From positions 9,533 to 73,532 of the forward strand of contig JBNKVM010000062.1 of NCBI GenBank assembly GCA_050299175.1: 64,000 bases of DNA, written 5' to 3'. Below the pieces are notes generated by a model, which was given only the letters and a program-made list of their open reading frames with translations, ran no database searches and was not told where the DNA came from. The position numbers and the translations under genes were made by a program. Shown one piece after another: positions 1 through 7,893 of this stretch (the stretch's first letter is position 1; the number at the start of each line of letters is the position of its first letter). This DNA is from JAPHTQ01 sp050299175. Lineage in GTDB: Bacteria; Pseudomonadota; Gammaproteobacteria; Thiohalomonadales; Thiohalomonadaceae.

Positions 1-315
1 TGTCCTGGGACCTCTGTCGTCGGCGCCATGTCCGGACGCATGGACGGCTTCATTTTTGCGGCGGGGATGATCAGCGGTATCTGGATGTTCTCCGCCGTAT
101 ACGATGCCGCCTGGTTACAGGCGATCCTGAATGCCGGCAAGGTCGAAGCAAAAACCCTCCCTGATCTGCTTGGTGTCTCACCCTGGTTAATTCTGCTGGC
201 CATGACCACCATGGCCTGGGCTGGCTTCCGTTTCGGCAACAAACTCGAACAACGTAATAACGGCGTCTACGACGCAGAGGCCATCACTCATCGTGATGGT
301 CATCGCGGCGAATAA
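1..315 (+). CDS. YeeE/YedE-family sulfur-compound transporter, C-terminal part (5' end outside window)
   Basis: The frame is open from the first base and begins with Cys-Pro-Gly-Thr, followed by a Gly-rich stretch and the DGF turn. This resembles the conserved CPG-containing segment of YeeE/YedE (TsuA-type) membrane proteins, which carry thiosulfate or related sulfur species inward. Two hydrophobic helices follow (about residues 18-40 and 55-75 of the visible part), then a short charged tail. The upstream half, with the other conserved cysteines, lies outside the window, so substrate cannot be judged. It ends 28 nt before the repeat protein and probably shares its transcript; a rhodanese further downstream supports a role in sulfur handling. 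The family call is good; the substrate is inferred. Confidence 0.72.
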   Translation, partial: CPGTSVVGAMSGRMDGFIFAAGMISGIWMFSAVYDAAWLQAILNAGKVEAKTLPDLLGVSPWLILLAMTTMAWAGFRFGNKLEQRNNGVYDAEAITHRDGHRGE

Positions 316-343
316 CGCTTCAGCTCTATCTGTGAGGAAAAGC

Positions 344-660
344 ATGCAACACAACAAACGCAATAAATATCGTCGTCTGCTGGCCATCTCTGTTCCAACC
401 TTGGCGGTGGGTATCCTGGGTGTCGCCCCCCTGCCAGCTCCGGTTTCGTCACTGCTGATCCCGGTTGCCATGGCACGTGGTGAGAATCCCTGCGCACCGA
501 TGACTCGTGGTGAAAATCCCTGCGCCCCGGCATCGCGCGGCGAGAATCCCTGCGCCCCGGCATCGCGTGGCAAAATCCCTGCGCACCGGCTTCACGTGGC
601 GAGAATCCCTGCGCACCGGCCTCCCGTGGTGGAAACCCCTGCGCCCCAAGCAATCGATAG
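344..660 (+). pseudogene. Exported protein with six NPCAP decapeptide repeats, broken by a 1-nt deletion
   Basis: ATG at 344 follows GAGGAAA. The N-terminus has positive charges and then a hydrophobic stretch (about residues 13-43) like a Sec signal. From residue 45 the protein consists of ten-residue units of the form R-G-E-N-P-C-A-P-x-x. In the fourth unit the sequence ggcaaaatccc replaces the ggcgagaatccc type, one base short. In the original frame the reading then becomes junk and runs to 727, across the start of the next gene. In the -1 frame the repeats resume for two and a half more units and stop at 660, a natural 17 nt before the next ATG. The intact form would be about 105 residues with one Cys per unit. 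This may be a recent frameshift, an assembly error, or less likely -1 recoding. I do not recognise a function; Cys-rich repeats beside sulfur genes suggest metal or sulfur binding, but that is a guess. Confidence 0.6.
476..654 (+). repeat. Six 30-bp direct repeats coding RGENPCAPxx
   Basis: Six units of 30 bp, with 179 bp in total instead of 180 because the fourth unit has lost one base. All units keep aatccctgcgc or a close variant; differences are mostly synonymous, which points to selection on the peptide. No unit contains a stop in several frames, which explains the long spurious open frames on both strands here. Confidence 0.9.
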
Positions 661-677
661 CAGAAACGGTACGCCGC

Positions 678-1373
678 ATGGATTGCCCGGTTGTCGATTA
701 TCCGCAGTGGCTCAGATCCCTCGATGACGACGCTTTCGAGCTTGTCGCCGATGCAGCCGAACAGCTGTTGGCAATCCACAAGTCTTTAACCAACGATAAC
801 CTGACAGTACAAGGCGAGCTGTTCAGAGATCGTGTGGATGCGCCTATACATGCCTGGGCGCACTATCCGGCGGACGACTTTCGCGATCCAGAGAGCGGTG
901 CCATGTTCTATTACCATGCACACGACCCTGAGGATTGGTCGCTCGATGAACACGGTCATTTCCACCTCTTTGTCCGTCCGAGCGCAAACGCCGATTTCAC
1001 TCATGTTGCAGCCATCTCAATGAACGCCCATGGCATACCGCAAACGTTGTTTGCCACCAATGGCTGGGTGACCGATGAAAAAATGTTGCCTGTCGCTGAA
1101 GTGTTGCAGCTAGTGGAGAGTCGTTGGGAGATCCACCGCGCCCGTCCTTCATGGCTGGTTGTGCAGTGGCTGAATGCAATGCTCGAACTGATCCGTCCTT
1201 ATATCCGCACGCTGCTGCAACGACGCGATCAACTGCTGCAATGGACAGCAGGAAAAGAAGCTAACGCCACGATACTGGATGATCGCAACACCCACATTTT
1301 GAGTGAGCTGGCATTCGATTTTACAACCGTTTTAGAGACTGTACAGAAAGAAGCTATCGCCAGGATGGGATAG
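678..1373 (+). CDS. DUF6969-like conserved hypothetical protein
   Basis: 231 residues. The frame is open far upstream only because it crosses the repeats of the preceding gene, so ATG 678 (protein start MDCPVVDYPQW) is the likely start. Visible family features are a central FYYHAHDPED segment, the EHGHFHLFVR box (about residues 94-103) with clustered histidines, a HVAAISMN strand, a TNGWVT turn and an RPSW motif. Together these match my memory of DUF6969 proteins of proteobacteria. The histidine cluster could bind a metal, but that is inference. There is no signal peptide or membrane segment. It lies 17 nt after the repaired end of the repeat gene and about 70 nt before the rhodanese, so it probably belongs to the same sulfur block. 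Function unknown. Confidence 0.7.
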   Translation: MDCPVVDYPQWLRSLDDDAFELVADAAEQLLAIHKSLTNDNLTVQGELFRDRVDAPIHAWAHYPADDFRDPESGAMFYYHAHDPEDWSLDEHGHFHLFVRPSANADFTHVAAISMNAHGIPQTLFATNGWVTDEKMLPVAEVLQLVESRWEIHRARPSWLVVQWLNAMLELIRPYIRTLLQRRDQLLQWTAGKEANATILDDRNTHILSELAFDFTTVLETVQKEAIARMG

Positions 1374-1443
1374 CGAACCAGAGTGTCTCACCACCTTATC
1401 ATTGGTTTTGTTTAGTGAGTAGTACCATCAAAAGGAGTAGGAA

Positions 1444-2421
1444 ATGAAGTACAGAAAGGCACTTGTATCACTGTTTGCACTGGGCGCGGTATTGGCACAA
1501 AGCGCACAGGCATCTGAAAAACTCTCCCCGGTAGTTGATGCGACATGGCTGAATGCCCACAAAAATGAAGTCATCATTCTCCAGGTCAGCGGTCCTGTTG
1601 AATCTTTTACCAAAGCACCTGTTGTCGAAAAGAAAGATGGCAAGCTGGTAGTAAAAAGTGTTTCCGGTCACGTCCCCGGCGCTAACTTCGTTGATTTCGG
1701 CAAGGTACGCGTCAATCGCGAAGTTAACGGTAAAATGGTCAAGAAGTTGATCCCGCTGAAAGCCGACTTCGAAAAACTGGCTCAGTCCTGGGGAGTTAAC
1801 AAAAACTCCACCATCATCTTCGTCCCCGCAGGTCTGAACACCGCCGATGTCGATGAAGCAACCCGCCTTTACTGGCAGTTTAAATACTACGGTCAGCAAA
1901 ACATGGCCATTCTTAACGGTGGTATGGCTGCCTGGTTGGCCGCAGGTTATCCGGCTGACACCAGCGCACCCAAGAACAAAAAAGGTAACTGGGTTGCCAC
2001 CGCTGAAGACAAAAGCATCATGGCTACCTATGCCGAAATCAAGGACGCGCTGAAAAAGAAAAATATTCAGCTGGCTGATGCCCGCCCGCAAAACCAGTAC
2101 ATGGGCGTATTCACCAAGAAAGGTGAACTCTCCGGTCACCTCGATGGTGCTAAAGACATTTCACCGGATCTGATCACCACCGCAGATGGCGCTTCTGCCG
2201 ACTTCCTGCCTTCAGACAGCTATAAGTCAATCATGGCGGCAAAAGGTCTGAATAGCGGTGCCGAAACCATTGCCTACTGCAACACCGGGCACCTGGCTTC
2301 AGGTCTGTGGTTTGTTTCCCACGAAATCGTCGGTAACAAGAAAGCCAAGCTGTATGACGGTTCACTGGTGGAATACAGCCTGCTTGGTGGTGAGACCGTT
2401 AACCCTGCCAAATTGAACTAA
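1444..2421 (+). CDS. Periplasmic thiosulfate sulfurtransferase (two-domain rhodanese)
   Basis: 325 residues; ATG 1444 is preceded by AGGAG at 1433-1437. Residues 1-23 form a typical Sec signal ending AQA, so the mature enzyme is periplasmic. Two rhodanese domains follow: an N-terminal domain (about 28-170) without a catalytic Cys at the expected place, and a C-terminal domain (about 190-320) with the active-site loop Y-C-N-T-G-H-L-A-S, Cys279 being the sulfur carrier. The NGG.AAW and SGH.GA motifs of the family are present. The enzyme would move sulfane sulfur from thiosulfate or a similar donor to a thiol or cyanide acceptor. With the YeeE/YedE gene nearby it suggests a periplasmic sulfur-delivery route. 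It ends just before a strong terminator. Confidence 0.93.
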   Translation: MKYRKALVSLFALGAVLAQSAQASEKLSPVVDATWLNAHKNEVIILQVSGPVESFTKAPVVEKKDGKLVVKSVSGHVPGANFVDFGKVRVNREVNGKMVKKLIPLKADFEKLAQSWGVNKNSTIIFVPAGLNTADVDEATRLYWQFKYYGQQNMAILNGGMAAWLAAGYPADTSAPKNKKGNWVATAEDKSIMATYAEIKDALKKKNIQLADARPQNQYMGVFTKKGELSGHLDGAKDISPDLITTADGASADFLPSDSYKSIMAAKGLNSGAETIAYCNTGHLASGLWFVSHEIVGNKKAKLYDGSLVEYSLLGGETVNPAKLN

Positions 2422-2451
2422 GCAACGACTAGCGTTTGCTGCATTCAGCAT

Positions 2452-2481
2452 AAAAAAGCCCGGGGTCACCCGGGCTTTTTT
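2452..2481. terminator. Bidirectional rho-independent terminator
   Basis: Perfect 13-bp inverted repeat (2452-2464 with 2469-2481), loop GTCA, GC core GCCCGGG, A6 on one side and T6 on the other. It sits between the convergent rhodanese gene and the last gene of the flagellar block, so it can stop both transcripts. Confidence 0.95.
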
Positions 2482-2499
2482 CATTACAACAGCCGTTCT

Positions 2500-2904
2500 T
2501 TATTCGCTACCAAGACGGTGCATCATCGCCACCAGTTCTGCCTCACCGCGTGACAGATCACAGACATCCATGATCTCTTCGATGGAGCTACCCTTTTGTG
2601 CCAGTTTGATCGCGTGGTCGAAAACACGCTCTTCCGGTTCCACATAGGCCATCTGGTCCTGGCGCACACCCAGTTCCTGTTGCCGCTGTTGTAGTTGCCC
2701 CTGACCGCGCTCCAAACGGATCACTCGCTCGCCCACATGGACTGCTGCGTTACACAGCGCTCGTAGATCGTTTTTCACTGTATCCAGTTGCTTTGCCTGC
2801 TTCTCTACTTGTCGCCGCGCTCGCATCGCAGCCAGCATCCAGAATACGGCAAGGATCGCCAGGCCAATCGCCACCAGAGATAGATCTATCGTTGTGCCAA
2901 ACAT
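2500..2904 (-). CDS. DUF2802 protein at the end of the flagellar/chemotaxis operon
   Basis: 134 residues: one N-terminal membrane helix (about 7-25), a charged coiled-coil region rich in Gln/Arg (30-85), and a C-terminal helical domain of the pattern F-D-x-A-I-x-L-A-x-K-G, D-L-S-x-G-E-A-E-L. This is the DUF2802 pattern that closes the chemotaxis cluster in Pseudomonas-type genomes. The C-terminal part resembles small helix-turn-helix-like modules, but a DNA role is not established. It follows a 58-codon gene by 15 nt and is the last gene before the terminator. Role unknown; position suggests a link to motility. Confidence 0.85.
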   Translation of the reverse strand: MFGTTIDLSLVAIGLAILAVFWMLAAMRARRQVEKQAKQLDTVKNDLRALCNAAVHVGERVIRLERGQGQLQQRQQELGVRQDQMAYVEPEERVFDHAIKLAQKGSSIEEIMDVCDLSRGEAELVAMMHRLGSE

Positions 2905-2919
2905 TTTTATGCCCCGTTC

Positions 2920-3096
2920 TCAGGCATAGTAATCGATGCCACCATCGCCGTTGTCCTCGTCGTTATCTTTCTCATCGTCGTACGGATGTTCCTGTTTTTC
3001 ATCACGATGCTGTTTCTTTCCTCTTTCCTCTATCGCCCTGTCCTGTGGCACAGGTGGAATGACCGGATTCGGCGGGATGCGGTTGATATCCGCCAT
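2920..3096 (-). CDS. Small very acidic hydrophilic protein, unknown function
   Basis: 58 residues. ATG 3096 opens a frame MADINRIPPNPVIPPV..., followed by a Lys/Glu-rich middle and an Asp-rich tail ending DGGIDYYA and TGA at 2920. It fits exactly between cheW (10 nt upstream) and the DUF2802 gene (15 nt downstream) on the same strand. Comparable small genes of this composition occur at the same position in related flagellar clusters, as far as I recall. No signal, helix or motif is visible. The proline-rich start plus acidic tail looks disordered. Coding status is supported by position and close spacing rather than by a known family. Confidence 0.65.
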   Translation of the reverse strand: MADINRIPPNPVIPPVPQDRAIEERGKKQHRDEKQEHPYDDEKDNDEDNGDGGIDYYA

Positions 3097-3106
3097 TGTC
3101 CTGCGG

Positions 3107-3583
3107 CTATTCCGCCGCCTCTCCGGTCAGTTCTTCGTGAGTAAACATCTTTTCCATATCCAGCAGAATCAGCAACTCGTCATTCTGATTGGAGACACCG
3201 TGAATATACTTTGAACTTTCATCGTTACCGACATTGGGCGCATATTCGATTTCCGATTCACGCAGATCGGCCACCTGGGCCACACTGTCGACGACGATGC
3301 CCAATACCTGCTCGTCCATCTCAATGACCACGATACGGGTTGACTCATCGGTTTCCTTCTCACCGAGCCCAAGCCGCTTACGTGTATCGACCACGGTCAC
3401 CACATTACCGCGTAAATTGATAATGCCCAACACGTAGTCCGGGGCACCCGGGACAGGAGCAATCTCGGTATTCTTGAGCACTTCCCGAACCAGCAGCACA
3501 TTGACCCCATATTTCTCATCTTCGAGAAAAAAGGTGACCCATTCGCTAACCGGTTCGTTGCTGAGTGTGTCTTCTTCTTGCAT
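3107..3583 (-). CDS. cheW: CheW chemotaxis coupling protein
   Basis: 158 residues covering a single CheW domain (about 13-150) with the hallmarks V-x-x-V-R-E-V-L, V-P-G-A-P, G-I-I-N-L-R-G and V-D-T-R-K-R-L. It bridges chemoreceptor tips and CheA in the polar array. It is encoded directly after the ParP-like CheW-domain gene (32 nt gap) in the long minus-strand operon. Length is normal for the family. Confidence 0.96.
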   Translation of the reverse strand: MQEEDTLSNEPVSEWVTFFLEDEKYGVNVLLVREVLKNTEIAPVPGAPDYVLGIINLRGNVVTVVDTRKRLGLGEKETDESTRIVVIEMDEQVLGIVVDSVAQVADLRESEIEYAPNVGNDESSKYIHGVSNQNDELLILLDMEKMFTHEELTGEAAE

Positions 3584-3615
3584 GGTTTGACCTCTGTCTA
3601 TGTGTCGCGCCCAAT

Positions 3616-4347
3616 TCAGGCGCTACCCTCATCCTGAGGTATATCTTCCAGTCCAGTCGCCAGCATATCGGCAAAGGCTGGCGGATCGATGATTGCGCAC
3701 ATGTGTTCGATTACCGTGCCAGCCAACCAACGACGCTTAGTTCGACTACTGCGCCACTTCACCTGATCATGATTGAGGGTAATCACCTGATCGACGCTAT
3801 CGCAGGCCAATCCCCATTGTCCACCACCGATGAACACAATACGGTTGAGCCGTTCGTGCTGATCATCACTTAAATGTGTCAGACGATCTTCCGGCAATAC
3901 CAGTTGCGCGGTATCGATAATCGGCACACTGCGCTCCCGATATGTCATTAACCCAAGATACCAGTCGATGTGTCCCGGCATTGGTGTCACTTTCTCACTA
4001 TGCCAAACCTGAATACCGCTTAATTCTGAAAGCGGAACCGCCAGGGTCAGACCGGCGGTAGTAAATAACAGTGCCTGGAATTCATTCTCTGCCCACTCGG
4101 GCTTACCATCGCTGCGTACCTGTGTGTCCTGTTGCAGTGGTTGCTCGATCACATCGGGCACTTCCAGCGGAACGACCATGGTCGGTGCAATCACTGGCGC
4201 TTCGATGATCGGTTCTGCCACAACATTAACTTTGCTTACAGATTCCTGCGCTTGCTGTTGTATTTCTGGCTCGTCATTGAGCAATGCCTCAAAGTAGGCA
4301 CTCAGTGCTTCGTTCTGTTCGATGACAGATGCACGCTTACCGTTCAT
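3616..4347 (-). CDS. parP: ParP-type CheW-domain protein (polar chemotaxis array tether)
   Basis: 243 residues. The first ~90 are variable and rich in Gln, Val and Pro. The rest is a CheW-like domain (about 95-230) with G-L-T-L-A-V-P-L-x-E-L, M-P-G-H-x-x-W-Y-L-G, R-x-x-x-V-P-I-I-D-T and a final L-A-G-T-V-I segment. Its start overlaps the stop of the ParA-like gene by 4 nt. In Vibrio, the ParA-like ParC and the CheW-domain protein ParP lie side by side in this operon; ParP there holds CheA at the pole. The name rests on domain and position. In Pseudomonas annotations the same gene is often just called CheW-like. Confidence 0.82.
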   Translation of the reverse strand: MNGKRASVIEQNEALSAYFEALLNDEPEIQQQAQESVSKVNVVAEPIIEAPVIAPTMVVPLEVPDVIEQPLQQDTQVRSDGKPEWAENEFQALLFTTAGLTLAVPLSELSGIQVWHSEKVTPMPGHIDWYLGLMTYRERSVPIIDTAQLVLPEDRLTHLSDDQHERLNRIVFIGGGQWGLACDSVDQVITLNHDQVKWRSSRTKRRWLAGTVIEHMCAIIDPPAFADMLATGLEDIPQDEGSA

Positions 4348-5147
4348 TTCTGCTGTACCGCTGCAACATTGGTTTCCGCCTGTGGTTGTCCGGTCAGTGT
4401 ATCCAGCAGTTCCGCATAGGCGATCGATCCACGAGTATGGGCATTGAGATAACTCAGTGGCATACCCTGCCGACTCGCTTCACGAAACTGGGTATCGACC
4501 GGGATCACCCCCTTCCAGGTTTCGTCAGGATGCTCTTCGCGCAGGTTACGCAAACTTTCAAGGGACGCACGGGTACGCCGATCAAACATGGTCGGCACGA
4601 TTGTATAGTCCAGCGGTTGCTTGCGGGCACGCAGAATCATACTCAGCGTGTGCAACATCCGCTCCAGTCCTTTCAGTGCCAGAAATTCCGTCTGTACCGG
4701 GATCAAAAGGCGATTACTGGCGGCCAGGGCATTGACCATTAACACACCGAGTACCGGTGGGCAGTCAATAAAGACATGATCGTAACCACCGGCCAGTTTC
4801 AGGATCGCACGGGCCAGCACCAGCCCCATGCCTTCACGACTACCGAGCTGACGATCCAGTGTTGCCAGTGCAGTGGAAGCCGGCATAAGGAAAAGGTTCT
4901 CGACCCTTGTAGCTACCACCACGTCCTCTGGCGCAACCTGCTGCCCGGCATTATTCAGAAACAGGGAGTAGACACTGGTTTCGATGTTATCCGGATCTAA
5001 ACCGAAATAGGTGGTCAATGAGCCATGCGGATCGAGATCAACCATCAGCACCTTTTCTCCGCGCTGCGTCAGCAGCCCGGAGAGGGTAACCGCGGTGGTT
5101 GTCTTGCCGACACCGCCCTTCTGATTGGCTATCGACCAGATCTGCAT
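4344..5147 (-). CDS. parC: ParA-family ATPase of the ParC type (polar positioning of chemotaxis arrays)
   Basis: 267 residues with a deviant Walker A K-G-G-V-G-K-T-T-T at 10-18, the D-L-D-P-H-G switch near residue 39 and the D-C-P-P Walker B region near 130. This is the MinD/ParA fold that dimerises on ATP and marks cell poles. A plasmid-type partner (ParB) is absent; instead it sits between motD (1-nt overlap, TAATG) and parP (4-nt overlap). That context indicates chemotaxis-array inheritance rather than DNA partitioning. Translational coupling to both neighbours is likely. Confidence 0.88.
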   Translation of the reverse strand: MQIWSIANQKGGVGKTTTAVTLSGLLTQRGEKVLMVDLDPHGSLTTYFGLDPDNIETSVYSLFLNNAGQQVAPEDVVVATRVENLFLMPASTALATLDRQLGSREGMGLVLARAILKLAGGYDHVFIDCPPVLGVLMVNALAASNRLLIPVQTEFLALKGLERMLHTLSMILRARKQPLDYTIVPTMFDRRTRASLESLRNLREEHPDETWKGVIPVDTQFREASRQGMPLSYLNAHTRGSIAYAELLDTLTGQPQAETNVAAVQQK

Positions 5148-5962
5148 TATCCAGCCTCCCTCAGTGAGGGATCGACCTGATCCCTATCCTGCGAATGCTT
5201 GCCACGATCATCCTTGCGAATCACCAACACCACGCGACGGTTTTTGCGCCGTCCTTCCGGTGTAGCGTTATCGGCAACAGGACGATACTCGCCGTAGCCG
5301 ATCGCGGCCATTCGTTCTGGCTGCACATCGGCATTCATAAACAGGTGCACCACACTGGCAGCACGCGCCGCCGACAACTCCCAGTTGGAGGGGTAAAGTT
5401 GATTGTTGATCGGCAGATTGTCGGTAAAGCCTTCGACCTGGATCGGATTGGAATAACGTTTCAGGGTTGCCGCCAGACGACGCAAAACCGGGACGGCATC
5501 ATCTTCCAGCTCAGCGCTACCGATATCGAACAGCAGGCTGGTGTTGATCTCGATTTCGATCCAGTTGTCATTGCGGGTAATGTTGATCAGATCCTTGTCG
5601 ATCATCGGCTGCAGCTGTTTCTCGAAATCGTCAGCGATCTCGCCCAGCGTGGCATCGTTGGTTCCAGTCTTGGGCAAATCCACCACACTCTGCGGCCCAC
5701 TCGAGGGATTTTCCGGCTTAATCAATGCGGTGGGATCACCGGTTACCGTGGCATTAGGCAGTTGAATCGGTTGCAACACCTTGGGCTGCTCATTGAATGC
5801 CTGCACCAGAGTATCGGAAAGAACGCGATATTTGCCTTCATTGACTGAGGAGATGGCGTACATGACCACGAAAAAAGCGAACAGCAGGGTAATGAAATCC
5901 GCATAGGAGATCATCCAGCGTTCCAGATTTTCGTGATCCATTTGTTTCCGCTTGCGCGCCAT
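5147..5962 (-). CDS. motD: Flagellar stator protein MotD (MotB homologue)
   Basis: 271 residues. After a basic N-terminus comes the single membrane helix with the proton-binding aspartate D22 in S-Y-A-D-F-I-T-L-L. A long periplasmic linker leads to an OmpA/MotB peptidoglycan-binding domain (about 130-250) with V-E-G-F-T-D-N, N-W-E-L-S-A-A-R-A and the closing R-R-K-N-R-R-V. It forms the MotCD stator with the product of the gene 26 nt upstream. It belongs to the main operon, whereas the other stator pair lies at 25-27 kb. Confidence 0.93.
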   Translation of the reverse strand: MARKRKQMDHENLERWMISYADFITLLFAFFVVMYAISSVNEGKYRVLSDTLVQAFNEQPKVLQPIQLPNATVTGDPTALIKPENPSSGPQSVVDLPKTGTNDATLGEIADDFEKQLQPMIDKDLINITRNDNWIEIEINTSLLFDIGSAELEDDAVPVLRRLAATLKRYSNPIQVEGFTDNLPINNQLYPSNWELSAARAASVVHLFMNADVQPERMAAIGYGEYRPVADNATPEGRRKNRRVVLVIRKDDRGKHSQDRDQVDPSLREAG

Positions 5963-5988
5963 GTTTTACACTCGCCACGTTGCCGAAC

Positions 5989-6729
5989 TTAATGCAGGAA
6001 ACCCTGCAACTTGGTTTCGATATTGCGCGGATTGTCTCCCTCGGCAATAGAGACAATGCCTTCAATCAGCATGTAGCGGAACTGGCTTTGTGCCTGCGCC
6101 AAACTTTTCAATTTATTACCGATCGGCAGCAGGATCAGGTTGGCCAGACCGACACCGTAAATGGTAGCGACAAAGGCCACCGCAATTCCGTGTCCCAGCT
6201 TGGACGGATCGGTTAGATTCTCCATCACCTGAATCAAGCCCAATACCGCACCGATGATCCCCAGTGTCGGGGTATAACCGCCCATGCTGTCATAGAGACG
6301 CGCCGCACTCATATCATGGTGCTCGCGAGTGTCGGCATCCACCTCAAGGATGTTGCGCATCACTTCCGGCTCGTTGCCATCCACCAGCAGTTGAAGCCCT
6401 TTGCGGGCAAAATCGTCCTCTTCCGTATCGGAGGCGGCTTCCAGTCCCAGCAGCCCTTCCTTGCGGGCGATGTTGCTCCAACTGACGATCTTGCCGATGG
6501 CCTCATCGGAGAGCAGGCGTGGCGGTCTGAATACCCAATAAAGCATACGTATCGCATGCATAAAGATGGTAATCGGCGACTGCAACATGATCGCACCAAG
6601 GGAACCACCGGCGACGATGATCAATGCCGGTCCGTTGATTAACGAACTGGCGTGCCCCCCCTCGAGAAATTGCCCGCCAAGGATGGCGGCAATACCGAGA
6701 AACGCGCCGATGAGGCTGAGGAAATCCAT
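5989..6729 (-). CDS. motC: Flagellar stator protein MotC (MotA homologue)
   Basis: 246 residues, four membrane segments (about 4-20, 29-50, 150-170 and 182-205) and a cytoplasmic loop between the second and third that carries the charged residues which act on FliG. The G-G-Y-T-P-T-L-G-I-I-G-A-V-L-G-L box around residues 150-165 is typical for MotA/PomA. It starts 2 nt after the cheB stop codon. Together with MotD it makes the second, operon-encoded stator. Confidence 0.94.
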   Translation of the reverse strand: MDFLSLIGAFLGIAAILGGQFLEGGHASSLINGPALIIVAGGSLGAIMLQSPITIFMHAIRMLYWVFRPPRLLSDEAIGKIVSWSNIARKEGLLGLEAASDTEEDDFARKGLQLLVDGNEPEVMRNILEVDADTREHHDMSAARLYDSMGGYTPTLGIIGAVLGLIQVMENLTDPSKLGHGIAVAFVATIYGVGLANLILLPIGNKLKSLAQAQSQFRYMLIEGIVSIAEGDNPRNIETKLQGFLH

Positions 6730-6731
6730 GA

Positions 6732-7844
6732 TTACACCCTGGCCAGGGTCGGCCCGACCTCAGTGAGTCCCAGCACGCCATCGCTCAGTCCAGCATCGGC
6801 GACCGCGGCGGGCATACCGTAAACCACGCAACTGGCCTCATCCTGCGACCAGATAGTAGAACCACCCTGCTTCAGGGCACGGCAACCTTCGCGCCCATCG
6901 GCCCCCATGCCAGTAAGAATGATCGCCAGAGTCTGTGCCGGATAGACCTGGGCAATGGACTTGAATGTGATATCGACACTCGGCTTATAGGTTTGTGCCG
7001 CATCGCTTTCGATAACACGGACGCAAGTACGACCGCCACGGGATTCGAGCATCATCTGTTTGCCGCCCGGCGCCAGCAACGCGGTCCCCGGAATCAGCGG
7101 ATCGCCATCGGCAGCCTCTTTAACCGTAATCGCACAAAGCTGGTTAAGACGCTGAGCAAATGCCGGGGTAAAACTGCCGGGCATATGCTGCACCAGCAGC
7201 AACGGATATGGATAGCTACCGGGCAGTTTGGTCAAAACCTCCTGCAGGGCCACCGGGCCACCGGTGGAGGTACCGATAGCAACCAACTTGAGTGAACCGT
7301 GTGCAGGCATCTTGGCGCTTTTTGGAGGCACTGCGTGGATAGTTGCTGGTCGAGCGACCTGCGCAGTCTCGCGCATCCCCAGCGTTGCCGGACGTGAAGG
7401 AGCTGCTGCGGGAGCAGGCGTTGGTCGCGACGTTCGCCGCCCGCGGGTGGCAATGGTATAGACCCGTTCACACAGTGCACGGGTCGCCTCCTCGCGATTC
7501 TTGGAAATATCCTCGAATTTTTTCGGCAGGTAGTCGACCGCGCCAGCATCCAGTGCATCAAGGGTCGCCTGGGCGCCGTCAGTGGTCAGAGAGGAGAACA
7601 TTAGGATCGGCCGCGGGGTACTGCGCATGATGCGGCGGGTAGCAGTGATACCGTCCATCACTGGCATCTCAATATCCATGGTGATGACATCCGGGCGTAG
7701 TTTAGCCGCCATTGCCACCGCCTCGGCGCCGTCTGCGGCTTCGCCGATTACCTCCAGACGGGCATCACCCTCCAGCATCGCCTTAACCCGGCGGCGAAAG
7801 AATCCTGAATCGTCGACCACCAACACCCGTATGGGCATGTACAC
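6732..7844 (-). CDS. cheB: CheB receptor methylesterase/glutamine deamidase with receiver domain
   Basis: 370 residues. The receiver domain (about 4-120) has the acidic pocket D11/D12, the phosphorylation site D57 in T-M-D-I-E-M-P and the K in the P-K-K-F segment. A Pro/Ala-rich linker follows. The methylesterase domain (about 180-365) shows the catalytic Ser in G-T-S-T-G-G, His in Q-H-M-P and Asp in M-G-A-D-G. Translation may begin at the first or third codon (MYM). No cheR is seen here, so the methyltransferase must lie elsewhere. Confidence 0.96.
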   Translation of the reverse strand: MYMPIRVLVVDDSGFFRRRVKAMLEGDARLEVIGEAADGAEAVAMAAKLRPDVITMDIEMPVMDGITATRRIMRSTPRPILMFSSLTTDGAQATLDALDAGAVDYLPKKFEDISKNREEATRALCERVYTIATRGRRTSRPTPAPAAAPSRPATLGMRETAQVARPATIHAVPPKSAKMPAHGSLKLVAIGTSTGGPVALQEVLTKLPGSYPYPLLLVQHMPGSFTPAFAQRLNQLCAITVKEAADGDPLIPGTALLAPGGKQMMLESRGGRTCVRVIESDAAQTYKPSVDITFKSIAQVYPAQTLAIILTGMGADGREGCRALKQGGSTIWSQDEASCVVYGMPAAVADAGLSDGVLGLTEVGPTLARV

Positions 7845-7893
7845 ACTCCTTGACGCTTGTTGCCGTTAAGACCGTTCACTCACGTTAACGCTA

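Noticed and set aside
187..779. Long minus-strand open frames across the NPCAP repeats
   Set aside because: The 30-bp repeats lack stops in most frames on both strands; products are low-complexity Arg/Gly repeats without a ribosome site.
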